Below, piece by piece: positions 56,641-64,000 of a stretch of 64,000 nucleotides of DNA. Under the pieces are notes generated by a model that had not been told where the DNA came from, made no database searches, and saw nothing but the letters and a program-made list of their open reading frames with translations. Location: assembly GCA_965221935.1 (NCBI GenBank), contig CBDCSZ010000046.1, forward strand, positions 1 to 64,000, written 5' to 3'. This DNA is from JAPOXR01 sp965221935. Lineage in GTDB: Bacteria > Pseudomonadota > Alphaproteobacteria > Rhodobacterales > Rhodobacteraceae. Position 1 is the stretch's first letter, and every line of letters starts with the position of its first letter. A program made the position numbers and the translations under genes.

Positions 56641-57104
56641 GTTAAGTCAACATGTTATTGGATTTTCTGGCAAGCACGAGATAGTTTCCCCGGCCCGCTG
56701 GAACCGTGTCCGGCGGCGCAATCGTGGTTCATTTGCACCCCGAACTGTCCGGAAGGTTTCGGAGCCCGCACCTGCCGACACAAAGCCGGCGACTCGATGA
56801 TCTCGGACAATCGCGGTTCGCCGCCGCACAGGAAAAAGGCTTCCATCGGACTCAGGAAGGTTTGCACAACCGCCTGCCGAAAGAACTCTTCCAGCGATCT
56901 TGCTTCGAAAACCAAACCGGCTTGATTTCGCATCGGGAGCGCGGGCTGCGCGAGATCGCAGATACATTCCGAAACCCGCGCAGTCTGATGGCATTGGCCG
57001 CCAATTGGGGAGCCGCAAATCGCGTTCAATCCTGCAATGGCTGATTGACATCACATCAAATGACGCCAAAAGATGATGATGTTGCAATCATTTTGGGGAC
57101 TGCG
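56641..57104. other. non-coding stretch between ISNCY and the LacI gene
   Basis: About 460 bp without a supportable gene; only unsupported short frames on both strands. Confidence 0.4.
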
Positions 57105-58127
57105 ATGCCAACCCGGAGGGCCCGTCTCAAGGATGTCGCCGAGGCCGCAGGCGTGAGCTCAGCGACCGTTGACCGCGTATTCAATGAACGCGGAATGGTC
57201 AAAAGCGCAACTGTCGAGCGGGTGCGGCGCGCCGCCGAACAGCTAGGCATTTCGATGGGCCAATACCGGGATGATTTTCTGTTTCGGGTCCTGCTGCAGG
57301 ATCCCGATCATCTGTACTACCGCGCATTCGGCGAGGCCATTCGCCGGGAGGCCGAGGCCTACAGCCAGCGCGGGCTTCAAGTCGAAATCGAATTTATGGT
57401 GGAAACCACAGACAGCCTGGTGGCGGCCAGGGTTGATGAGCTGGCCAGTGATGCCGACGGTTTTGCCGGCGTATTGGTTCAGAACACACTGACCCTTGAA
57501 ACGGTCTCGCGGATTATCGAGAGGGGCAAGCCGGTCGTCACGCTGCTCAGTGATCTGCGCCATCCTATGCGCACGGCATATGTGGGGCTCGACAACAGGA
57601 CTGTGGGCCGGACGGCGGGATACATCATGGGAAGGCTGGTGAAACACAGGTCGGGCCGCGTGCTCGTCACCTCTGAGACGATGGACTATCTTGGCCTTGA
57701 AGAGCGGGAAATGGGTCTGCGGTCAGTGCTGGCGGAAAAGTTCCCGTATTTGGAAATGTCGAGTGTCATCGAAAAGGGCCCGGACCGAGATGCGATGGTG
57801 CAGCGCATCGCCGAACAGGCCAAGGACCCGAACATCGTCGGCGTCTGCAATGTCGGCGGGCGCAACAGCGTCATTGTCGATGCGATGAAACTGGCCGGCC
57901 GGCAGCGGGGAGAAATCGTGTATGTCGGTTCAGAGCTGACAGAAATCTCCCGCAGGCTGATGATTGAGGGATGGATGGACGCGGTGATCAGCTTTCCCGC
58001 CCATCGAGCCGGGAAGGCTGTCGTCCAGGCTATGCTTGAAGCTTCCGGCCGCGGCAACGGCGTGAAATTGGATTCGTTCCAGCCGCTGCGGATATTCTTT
58101 GTGGAGAATGCCGTCGGCGGCGGATAA
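57105..58127 (+). CDS. LacI family transcriptional regulator
   Basis: 340 aa. N-terminal LacI helix-turn-helix and hinge: RLKDVAEAAGVSSATVDRVFNERGMVKSATVERV, AAEQLG. The remainder is a periplasmic-binding-like sensor domain (GFAGVLVQNTLTLETV, TAYVGLDNRTVGRTAGYIMGRLV, VVGVCNVGGRN-like region). ATG 57105 has gggga 8 bp upstream and places the helix-turn-helix at the N-terminus; ATG 57060 is an alternative. It is convergent with the following ABC operon and is presumably its sugar-responsive repressor. Confidence 0.88.
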   Translation: MPTRRARLKDVAEAAGVSSATVDRVFNERGMVKSATVERVRRAAEQLGISMGQYRDDFLFRVLLQDPDHLYYRAFGEAIRREAEAYSQRGLQVEIEFMVETTDSLVAARVDELASDADGFAGVLVQNTLTLETVSRIIERGKPVVTLLSDLRHPMRTAYVGLDNRTVGRTAGYIMGRLVKHRSGRVLVTSETMDYLGLEEREMGLRSVLAEKFPYLEMSSVIEKGPDRDAMVQRIAEQAKDPNIVGVCNVGGRNSVIVDAMKLAGRQRGEIVYVGSELTEISRRLMIEGWMDAVISFPAHRAGKAVVQAMLEASGRGNGVKLDSFQPLRIFFVENAVGGG

Positions 58128-58162
58128 TGCGCGCCCGATGCTGACGGATTGACGTGTCCGCC

Positions 58163-59254
58163 TTACTCCGCAGCCGCGGCATGCGCGGCCGGTGTGCCCT
58201 TGCCGCACCAGGGGTCCTGCGGCTCCTCGCTTCCCCAGCCGCCTTCCGGCGGCAATTCTTGATGAATGTACCACTCCGGATCTTTGACCTGCTTGATCAG
58301 CGTTGGGATCAGGTCCCGGTAGACAGACCAGTAGCCTTGATATGTCTTCGGATAGTGGTCCTTGACCTTTTCGTGCAGCCCTGCCAACGCGTGGAAGGGC
58401 ACCATCGGGTACATGTGATGCTCAATGTGATAGTTCATGTTGAAATACAGGAACTGGACCCATTTCGGCACATGGACGGTCCGCGTGTTCAGCCGATGGT
58501 CCCAGACTTCCTCGGCCAATCCCGGGTGCTGCATGGTAACGACCGATTCAAGCCCCCAGGCGCCAAAGAACCGCGGCAGAAAGAGAAAGACCATTGGCAC
58601 GATACTGCCGATGGCAATGCACCAGATGATCATCAGGACATAGATCCCCATAAAAAGCCGCGCATTCCAGATCAGCTTGTTCCATTCGTTTTCCGGCACG
58701 ATCCTTCGACCGAGCGGCGTGATGATCCCGAGAGCGTGTTGCAGCATCATCCACAACTGCATGATCGATCCATGAATCCGCGTGAAGTTGAGAACGATCA
58801 CGAAGAGGTTGGGTGGCCGCGGAGCCTGAAGCTCGGGGTCAATGCCCTTGATATTCGTATAGGAGTGGTGGATCGCGTGGCTCCAGGTGGAAAACACGAT
58901 GTCACGGTGACCCATGATTGAGGCGACAAAGTTCACTGACTTGTTCAGCCAGCGGCTCTTGAACGCCGTGCCATGGACAGTTTCGTGCCACGCCGCTTCA
59001 GAAAAGGCAAAGATCAGGCTGAACACGAGGTAGGCCGGCACAAAAAGATACCATGTGTCAAGCAGGCTGTAGGCCAGCGTCCCAGTGCCAATCGTCAGCA
59101 GGAAATAACCGCCGAAATGCCTGATCGCCGGCCAATCGCTCCTTCGCGCGAAGTTTTTGGTTTCCTTGCGCGGAAGGGGCGCGACATACCACTCGTTCTG
59201 AAGCCCCTCTTCGATGCTTTTCGGAGGCCCATCCTTGTGTGGCGCCAGTTCCAT
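58163..59254 (-). CDS. fatty acid desaturase family membrane protein
   Basis: 363 aa di-iron membrane enzyme. Three histidine boxes: HETVHG (HX3H), HAIHHSYT (HX2HH) and HIEHHMYP (HX2HH), with four to five membrane segments between them (e.g. YFLLTIGTGTLAYSLLDTWYLF and LFMGIYVLMIIWCIAIGSIVPMVFL). ATG 59254 is chosen for aaggag just upstream. It is the last gene of the minus-strand ABC operon (37 bp after the ATPase). Which acyl or other substrate it oxidises is not known; the context with an uptake system is unusual. Confidence 0.85.
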   Translation of the reverse strand: MELAPHKDGPPKSIEEGLQNEWYVAPLPRKETKNFARRSDWPAIRHFGGYFLLTIGTGTLAYSLLDTWYLFVPAYLVFSLIFAFSEAAWHETVHGTAFKSRWLNKSVNFVASIMGHRDIVFSTWSHAIHHSYTNIKGIDPELQAPRPPNLFVIVLNFTRIHGSIMQLWMMLQHALGIITPLGRRIVPENEWNKLIWNARLFMGIYVLMIIWCIAIGSIVPMVFLFLPRFFGAWGLESVVTMQHPGLAEEVWDHRLNTRTVHVPKWVQFLYFNMNYHIEHHMYPMVPFHALAGLHEKVKDHYPKTYQGYWSVYRDLIPTLIKQVKDPEWYIHQELPPEGGWGSEEPQDPWCGKGTPAAHAAAAE

Positions 59255-59291
59255 GTTTTTCTCCTTCATCATGAGGCGCGGCGCAGAAGAT

Positions 59292-60068
59292 TCACCCCAA
59301 TTCTTCTGACAATTCCTGCAGGTCTCGACCGCCTGACATCGCCTTTTCCAATTGCGGCAAGGTGATCTCATCACTTCGCCAGGTCCCGACCGTCCGCCCG
59401 CGGTTCAGCACGGTGAAACGGTCGCCGACTGCGAGCGCATGGTGGACATTGTGGGTGATCAGGATCACGCTCAGCCCCTTTTCCCGGACGGCCCTGATGT
59501 AGCGCAGCACGGTCGCAGTCTGGTGGACACCGAGCGCCGATGTCGGTTCATCAAGGATTAGGACCTTGGCGCCAAAATAAACCGCGCGGGCGATGGCAAC
59601 GCATTGCCTCTCACCGCCCGAAAGTTTGCCCACCGCTTCCGAGGGGTCGCGCACATCGATGCCAATGTTGCGCAATTCCTTGCGCGCGATCGCGTTCGCC
59701 TTGCGAATATCCAAGTGCCCGAACGCGTATTTCAGCGGCTCTCGCCCCATGAAAAAATTGCGCATGATGGACATCAAGGGGATCAGAGCCAAAGTCTGGT
59801 GAACGGTCGCAATCCCCAATTCGAATGCGTCGCGGGGGCTGGCGATCCTGACCCGTTCGCCGTTCATCAGGATCTCGCCTTTTGTTGGCACATAGACGCC
59901 GGACAGCGTCTTGATCAGCGTCGACTTTCCGGCGCCGTTGTCACCCAGAAGGCACAACACTTCGCCTTCATTCACATGCATGGTCACATCCGCAAGCGCG
60001 ACGACCGGGCCGAAAATCTTTCGTAAATCCCGAACCTCGATGAGATGCGGCACGTCCAAAACGTCCAC
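59292..60068 (-). CDS. sugar ABC transporter ATP-binding protein (single NBD)
   Basis: 258 aa. Walker A GDNGAGKSTLIKTL, signature KLSGGERQCVAIARA, Walker B VLILDEPTSALG and the H-loop ILITHNVHHA. The RbsA-like family is indicated by IASPRDAFELGIATVHQTLALIPLMSIMRNFFMGREP. Only one NBD, as in FrcA-type systems. One bp separates it from the permease gene. Confidence 0.92.
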   Translation of the reverse strand: MDVLDVPHLIEVRDLRKIFGPVVALADVTMHVNEGEVLCLLGDNGAGKSTLIKTLSGVYVPTKGEILMNGERVRIASPRDAFELGIATVHQTLALIPLMSIMRNFFMGREPLKYAFGHLDIRKANAIARKELRNIGIDVRDPSEAVGKLSGGERQCVAIARAVYFGAKVLILDEPTSALGVHQTATVLRYIRAVREKGLSVILITHNVHHALAVGDRFTVLNRGRTVGTWRSDEITLPQLEKAMSGGRDLQELSEELG

Positions 60069-60069
60069 C

Positions 60070-61200
60070 CTACGACTCGCCTGTCACGCGACGGCGAATA
60101 AAGTTGTTGAAGAGGACTGCGACCAGAAGCATGCCGCCGAGAAAGACAAGGTAATAGTCGAGGTCAAACCCGGTGTAGGTCAGCCCCAGTTTCACGATCC
60201 CGAAGATGATGGCGCCAATCAGTGCCCCAATGGCCGAGCCGTAGCCGCCGGTGAGGAGGCAGCCGCCGATCACTGCGGCGATTATCGCCTCAAACTCTTT
60301 CTGGCCGCCGCGAAGCGTGTCAGCAGTCCCAACGGTCAGCACGGTGATTATGGCAACAAGGGCAGCGGCGCAGGAGGTTCCCATAAAGAGCACGGTCTTC
60401 ACACGATTGACCGGAACTCCGGCCGTCCGCGCCGCTTCGGCATCGCCGCCTGAGGCATACACCCAGTTGCCGAAATTCGTCCGCGACAGCACGTAGGTGG
60501 CGATGATGGCGATGAACATAACCCACACGATTTCAACCGGGACTCCCTTGACCTTGGGTGTGCCGTTCTTGAAAGTGTCCAGCCAGCCTGCGGCCGCCAT
60601 CCAGGCAAAAGCATCTTCAAACGCATTGCCCGAAATATAGGGGGCAAGCCAATTGTCGCCGGCTTTGTCGGAGACGCCGGAGATCAGCGTCAGTCCGGTG
60701 ATGATCTTCAGCCCCGCAAGCGTTGCGCCCTTGTAAACAAATAGCCCGGCAAGGGTCACGATAAACGACGGCAGCCCCGTCCTCAGCACGATCTGAGCAT
60801 TGGTGAATCCGATCAGCGCGGCCACCAGGAGAGTGATCAACGCCGCGCCCAAGAGCGGCACTCCCCAATACATGATGCATGCTCCGAAGATCATGCCGGT
60901 GAAGGCGAGTGTTGAGCCGACGGAAAGATCGAATTCGCCCCCGATCATCAGCATTGCCGCAGCGACCGCCAAAATGCCAAGCTGCGCCGCCGGCGCACCA
61001 AGGCTCATGGCTCCGCTCAGAGTGAACATCGAACTGTTGGCGGTTATGGCAAAGAACGCCAACACCGCGATCAGCCCGGCTATCGCACCAAGCTCGGGCC
61101 GGCGCAGGAGCCGGGCCGTCAGCGGGATTTCGACAAGCCGCTCGTCCTGCGCTGACAGTCGGGGGTCAGGCCTGGCCGAAGTGTCGTCCTGAACTGCCAC
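60070..61200 (-). CDS. sugar ABC transporter permease (BPD_transp_2, FrcC/RbsC-like)
   Basis: 376 aa, about ten hydrophobic segments. LGILAVAAAMLMIGGEFDLSVGSTLAFTGM is the family signature, and YASGGDAEAARTAGVPVNRVK the ATPase-coupling loop, with GGQKEFEAIIAAVIGGCLLTGGYGSAIGALIGAIIFGI near the end. Starts with GTG 61200 (MAVQDD). Confidence 0.92.
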   Translation of the reverse strand: MAVQDDTSARPDPRLSAQDERLVEIPLTARLLRRPELGAIAGLIAVLAFFAITANSSMFTLSGAMSLGAPAAQLGILAVAAAMLMIGGEFDLSVGSTLAFTGMIFGACIMYWGVPLLGAALITLLVAALIGFTNAQIVLRTGLPSFIVTLAGLFVYKGATLAGLKIITGLTLISGVSDKAGDNWLAPYISGNAFEDAFAWMAAAGWLDTFKNGTPKVKGVPVEIVWVMFIAIIATYVLSRTNFGNWVYASGGDAEAARTAGVPVNRVKTVLFMGTSCAAALVAIITVLTVGTADTLRGGQKEFEAIIAAVIGGCLLTGGYGSAIGALIGAIIFGIVKLGLTYTGFDLDYYLVFLGGMLLVAVLFNNFIRRRVTGES

Positions 61201-61281
61201 GAACGCGGACCTTCAGACCGTGCAGGGGATGGTGAACAGCCGCCGCCGCGTTACCAGCGGCGGCGGCCTGTGCCTGTATTG

Positions 61282-62229
61282 TCAGCGATGGCCGCTGGCC
61301 ACTCCCGCAAGCACCGAAGCGGCATTGGATTTGTCGACGACGATCGGTCCCGAGCCGATATGATCGACATAGAAGGTGATTCCATAGCGCGCCTTCAGCG
61401 CGATTGCCACGACTGGCAGGTAGCCCTGCAGGTAAGGCTGCTGGTCGATCGTGAACGCGATTTTCCCTTGATCGATGTATTCAAGCACTTCAGTCGAGAG
61501 ATTGAATGTCGAGTGATGCACCTCGCCCATGAGTCCCATTTCTTCGATCACATTGGCGATCGTGGGCGCATTGGTTGTCGACATTGACAGGAGCGCGTTG
61601 AGGTCCGGGTCGGATTCGAGCACTGCCCGGGTCTTGGCAGCGACTTCCGACGGATCAAAGCCGAAAGGCACAACTTTTGCGTCCGATCCAAAGCCATCGT
61701 TCAATCCGTTGCATATCGCGTCAAGCGCAACATTTCCGGGCTGAACGTTGAGACAGGCCGCCTTGGTGCCGCCCATTGCCTTCAGGCTTCTGCCGGAGAT
61801 CACGCCTGCCTCGTAGAGGTCTTCGCCGACAAAGAACATCGCTTTGGTTTGATCAAGTGTGTCCGTGCCCGAGTTGATGGTCACAACCGGAATGCCAGCG
61901 TCCGCGGCCTCCGCAATCGCCTTTCCGAGCGCGTTCACATCCGGCACCGTAACGACAATGCCGCCCGGCTCCTGGCTTATGGCCGCGCGGATCAGGTTTG
62001 TCATGGCAACCATGTCCGCGCCGCCTTCGGGCGCCTGGTAACTCAGGGATGCGCCCACATGGTCTGCCGCGTCTTCGGCCCCTTTCTTGACCGGCGCCCA
62101 GAAACTGTCGGACGCGGCGCCATGCGTGATCATGATAATGTTGACGTCCTGCGCCTTCGCGGCCGACCCAATCCCGACCGCGACAGCAGATGCCGCAAGC
62201 AGGGTTTTCACACCAAATAAACCACTCAT
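61282..62229 (-). CDS. sugar ABC transporter substrate-binding protein (RbsB/FrcB-like)
   Basis: 315 aa, periplasmic. Signal peptide GVKTLLAASAVAVGIGSAAKAQD; then VNIIMITHGAASDSFWAPVKKGAEDAA, GIVVTVPDVNALGKAI, GIPVVTINSGTD and IDQQPYLQGYLPVVAIAL, the type I periplasmic binding fold. ATG 62229 with ggagg 7 bp upstream; an upstream extension to 62274 is open but not used. First gene of the minus-strand operon binding protein-permease-ATPase-desaturase, divergent from the PanB-like gene. Confidence 0.92.
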   Translation of the reverse strand: MSGLFGVKTLLAASAVAVGIGSAAKAQDVNIIMITHGAASDSFWAPVKKGAEDAADHVGASLSYQAPEGGADMVAMTNLIRAAISQEPGGIVVTVPDVNALGKAIAEAADAGIPVVTINSGTDTLDQTKAMFFVGEDLYEAGVISGRSLKAMGGTKAACLNVQPGNVALDAICNGLNDGFGSDAKVVPFGFDPSEVAAKTRAVLESDPDLNALLSMSTTNAPTIANVIEEMGLMGEVHHSTFNLSTEVLEYIDQGKIAFTIDQQPYLQGYLPVVAIALKARYGITFYVDHIGSGPIVVDKSNAASVLAGVASGHR

Positions 62230-62431
62230 AATATCCTCCCGTTGAGAACTGATCGGCCTGTCACTGCGACACACCGCAGACCCGGGCCAGTTGTTTGCGC
62301 GCGCAATTTAGCATAATTCTGACCAAGAGCAATCAAACCATGATGTTTCTAGCGGCATTCAGTGCAATCATTTTCATCAACTGTTTGCGCCAGAACCTGC
62401 ATGCTTGACCCGTGGAAAAGGGAAGGAACCA

Positions 62432-63241
62432 ATGTACAGTTTTTCCAGTCGCTGGACTGTCGAGTCGCTGAGGGCAATCCGCGGAAAGCGGGTTCTGCCC
62501 ATGATCAGGATCGAAACGCTTGAAGAGGCGGCTGCCGCCGCGGAAGCCGGGATTGACTTGATCTCAGTTCCGCCCTCAATGCTGTTCGATCCCCGCTTTC
62601 GGCATGTTGTGCCAGAAGCGTTCGCCATCCCCGGAGACAATTTCTGGGAAATCGGCGGACCCGACGATTACCTCAAATGGGCAACGTCTCTTTTCAAGCA
62701 CGGCGCCGACTGCATCTATTGCCAGGGATCGCTGGCATCGGTCCGTCAATTGGCCGATCATGGGATCCCGGTTTGCGGCCATGTCGGGCTCGTGCCGCCC
62801 AAGACGACATGGACAGGGGGCGCCAAAGCAGTGGGCAAGTCGCTCGACAAGGCCAAACACGTCTGGAACCAATGCGTCGCCTATGAGGAAGCCGGGGCCT
62901 TTGCCGTCGAAATCGAAGTGGTGCCCGAAGAAATCACTGAAATCATCGCCCGGAAGACCGGCCTCTTCCTGATCTCAATGGGCGGCGGAAGCAAAGGTCA
63001 TTCACAGTATCTTTTCGCCGAAGACGTGCTCGGCGAAAACGAAGGCCACATGCCGCGCCATGCCAAAAGATACGCTGATTTTCGCAGCGAATACCGGCGG
63101 CTTCAGGACATGCGCATCGACGCCATGCGCACATTCGCCGATGAGGTTGAGAGCGGCGCCTTCCCGTCAGAGCCGCACATTGTGCATGCCGATGAGGGCG
63201 TGGCCGGTGAGTTCCAGGAATGGCTCGATCATGTCGCGTAG
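62432..63241 (+). CDS. PanB-like (ketopantoate hydroxymethyltransferase superfamily) protein, role unclear
   Basis: 269 aa, PEP mutase/isocitrate lyase-type barrel. Recognised by CGHVGLVPPKTTW (PanB: HxGLxPQ) and AYEEAGAFAVEIEVVPEEI (catalytic Glu region), plus LFAEDVLGENEGH (PanB: D-x-LG). The first metal-binding VGDS of true PanB is replaced by ISVPPSMLFDP. So it is probably a relative with another substrate, perhaps a 2-keto acid or sugar acid aldolase. ATG 62432 has ggaagga upstream. It is divergent from the sugar-binding protein gene, with about 200 bp between them, and probably belongs to the same regulon. Confidence 0.72.
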   Translation: MYSFSSRWTVESLRAIRGKRVLPMIRIETLEEAAAAAEAGIDLISVPPSMLFDPRFRHVVPEAFAIPGDNFWEIGGPDDYLKWATSLFKHGADCIYCQGSLASVRQLADHGIPVCGHVGLVPPKTTWTGGAKAVGKSLDKAKHVWNQCVAYEEAGAFAVEIEVVPEEITEIIARKTGLFLISMGGGSKGHSQYLFAEDVLGENEGHMPRHAKRYADFRSEYRRLQDMRIDAMRTFADEVESGAFPSEPHIVHADEGVAGEFQEWLDHVA

Positions 63242-63440
63242 GCCTGGCTGACGACGAAACCCGGCGCAGTTGAGAGACGGGGACGGCGAAATGATGTCCG
63301 CCGTTCTGTGGCCCGGTTCATCATATAGCACAAACGCCTTCGGTTCCGCCTGAATTCGGCAAACTGAGTTGACGGCGAATGGTCGCCAGCCGCGGTCTGC
63401 GCACCAATAACCCCGCGGGAATTGACAGACTATGATCAAT

Positions 63441-63478
63441 AGTTTACACAATACTACCATTATTGCTTTATGTAAACT
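63441..63478. promoter_or_regulatory. inverted repeat AGTTTACA...TGTAAACT, likely operator/promoter
   Basis: Arms at 63441-63448 and 63471-63478, 22 bp apart, perfect over 8 bp, in an A+T-rich patch 17 bp before the XRE gene. TTTACA could also serve as a -35 element. Symmetry and position fit binding of the XRE dimer to its own promoter. Confidence 0.6.
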
Positions 63479-63495
63479 TTTGGGACGGGCAAACG

Positions 63496-64000
63496 ATGTT
63501 TGGAGACCGGCTCAGGCTTGCGCGTAAGCGGTCCGGCTTTTCTCTGCGAGACCTTGCAGCCGCCATGGGCGGAACTCCGAGCGCACAAGCCATTGGAAAA
63601 TATGAGCGCGGGGAAATGATGCCGCGCTCCCGTGTCCTGATAAGACTGGCGGAAGCACTACAGGCGCCGCCGGAATTCCTGCTCAATGAACAGCATGAAA
63701 AGCTCGTTGCAGTTGAATTTCGTAAACTTTCAGGAGTGTCAGCGCGTGACAGGGCACGCATCGAGGCTGCGGTCATCGATTGCGTTGAGCGCCATCTCTT
63801 CATCGAACAGGCGCTGGAGCTCGACAGCATTGCCTGGGAACGGCCCAGTGTCGGCGGCCGGTTTTGGGAGATCGGGAGTGACGGGGAGGTTCTTGCCTCG
63901 GATCTGCGGCGGGAATGGGAACTTGGGATATATCCGATTTCTGACATGACCGCTCTGCTTGAAGCAAAGGGCATAAAGGTGCTCTTGCTTCCACTGCCCG
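63496..64000 (+). CDS. XRE family regulator, likely with ImmA/IrrE domain (3' end cut by window edge)
   Basis: 168 codons visible. The N-terminal helix-turn-helix is FGDRLRLARKRSGFSLRDLAAAMGGTPSAQAIGKYERGEMMP. The part after residue 60 (FRKLSGVSARDRARIEAAVIDCVERHLFIEQAL, later LRREWELGIYPISDMTALLEAKGIKVLLLPLP) matches the start of ImmA/IrrE-type regulator-peptidases. The HExxH motif, if present, lies beyond the edge. ATG 63496. Such genes occur in phage- or TA-like modules, with proteolysis of the repressor under stress. Confidence 0.82.
   Translation, partial: MFGDRLRLARKRSGFSLRDLAAAMGGTPSAQAIGKYERGEMMPRSRVLIRLAEALQAPPEFLLNEQHEKLVAVEFRKLSGVSARDRARIEAAVIDCVERHLFIEQALELDSIAWERPSVGGRFWEIGSDGEVLASDLRREWELGIYPISDMTALLEAKGIKVLLLPLP

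Noticed and set aside
55606..56925. 439-codon open frame on the plus strand
   Set aside because: Antisense of the ISNCY transposase N-terminal piece, without recognisable domains.
1..64000. CRISPR arrays, tRNA or rRNA genes
   Set aside because: No regularly spaced direct repeats and no recognisable tRNA or rRNA sequence was found on reading both strands; a short tRNA could be missed without a program.

Overview
The window looks like a chromosome (or chromosome-integrated) segment of an alphaproteobacterium. Housekeeping anchors are rpsO-pnp, dapB and zapE. Around them lie sugar and nucleoside ABC uptake systems, a fragmented dTDP-L-rhamnose/O-antigen region and very many insertion sequences in nested, decaying layers. 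The taxonomic call is inference from gene content and high GC; no rRNA or tRNA gene was seen.

Layout. 1-1077: right part of an IS110 element. 1.6-9.4 kb: a GT25 glycosyltransferase, a four-gene BMP-type nucleoside-like ABC operon, then a phosphopantetheinyl transferase/metallophosphoesterase pair. 9.5-10.6 kb: an internally deleted IS481 with target duplication. 11.6-12.7 kb: a GT4 glycosyltransferase. 13.5-18.9 kb: a relBE fossil, then an IS1634-type transposase gene broken by an IS4-type element with a DUF4338 (DruA-like) fusion transposase and by a probable ORF-less group II intron. 20.6-29.6 kb: a surface-polysaccharide island with rfbC, rfbD, rfbA, rfbB, two GT2 genes (one interrupted at a 10-bp G tract) and two methyltransferases, plus a TacA-type antitoxin with a gutted toxin. 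29.7-34.6 kb: dapB, rpsO, pnp, zapE. 34.9-44.4 kb: two unknown exported proteins, a Panacea-type toxin-antitoxin candidate, a protein with a DnaA domain IV but no AAA+ domain, a tyrosine recombinase, and dotD-dotC-dotB-icmT. Together these suggest a remnant of a conjugative plasmid or integrative element. 44.5-46.1 kb: a decayed second copy of rfbC-rfbD. 46.2-50.2 kb: IS481 split by an IS4, then fragments of a serine recombinase, RhuM and HU genes. 50.5-53.3 kb: a solute-binding protein and a frameshifted ClC channel. 53.5-56.6 kb: an ISNCY element split by a complete IS110. 57.1-63.2 kb: a sugar-type ABC operon with a LacI regulator, a fatty-acid desaturase and a divergent PanB-like enzyme. 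63.5 kb to the end: an XRE regulator cut by the window edge.

The most notable result is the IS110 copy at 54171-55610. Its 5' non-coding end folds by eye into two guide loops. The first loop carries a 6-nt and a 7-nt segment that match the two sides of the element's own insertion site, both including the CT core. The second loop partly matches the element's own ends. This is what a bridge RNA predicts. The interrupted ISNCY gene allows the empty target to be reconstructed within the window, so the match can be checked directly. Other highlights are the group II intron inside a transposase gene, the DUF4338-IS4 fusion, the G-tract glycosyltransferase and the T4BSS/DnaA-like module.
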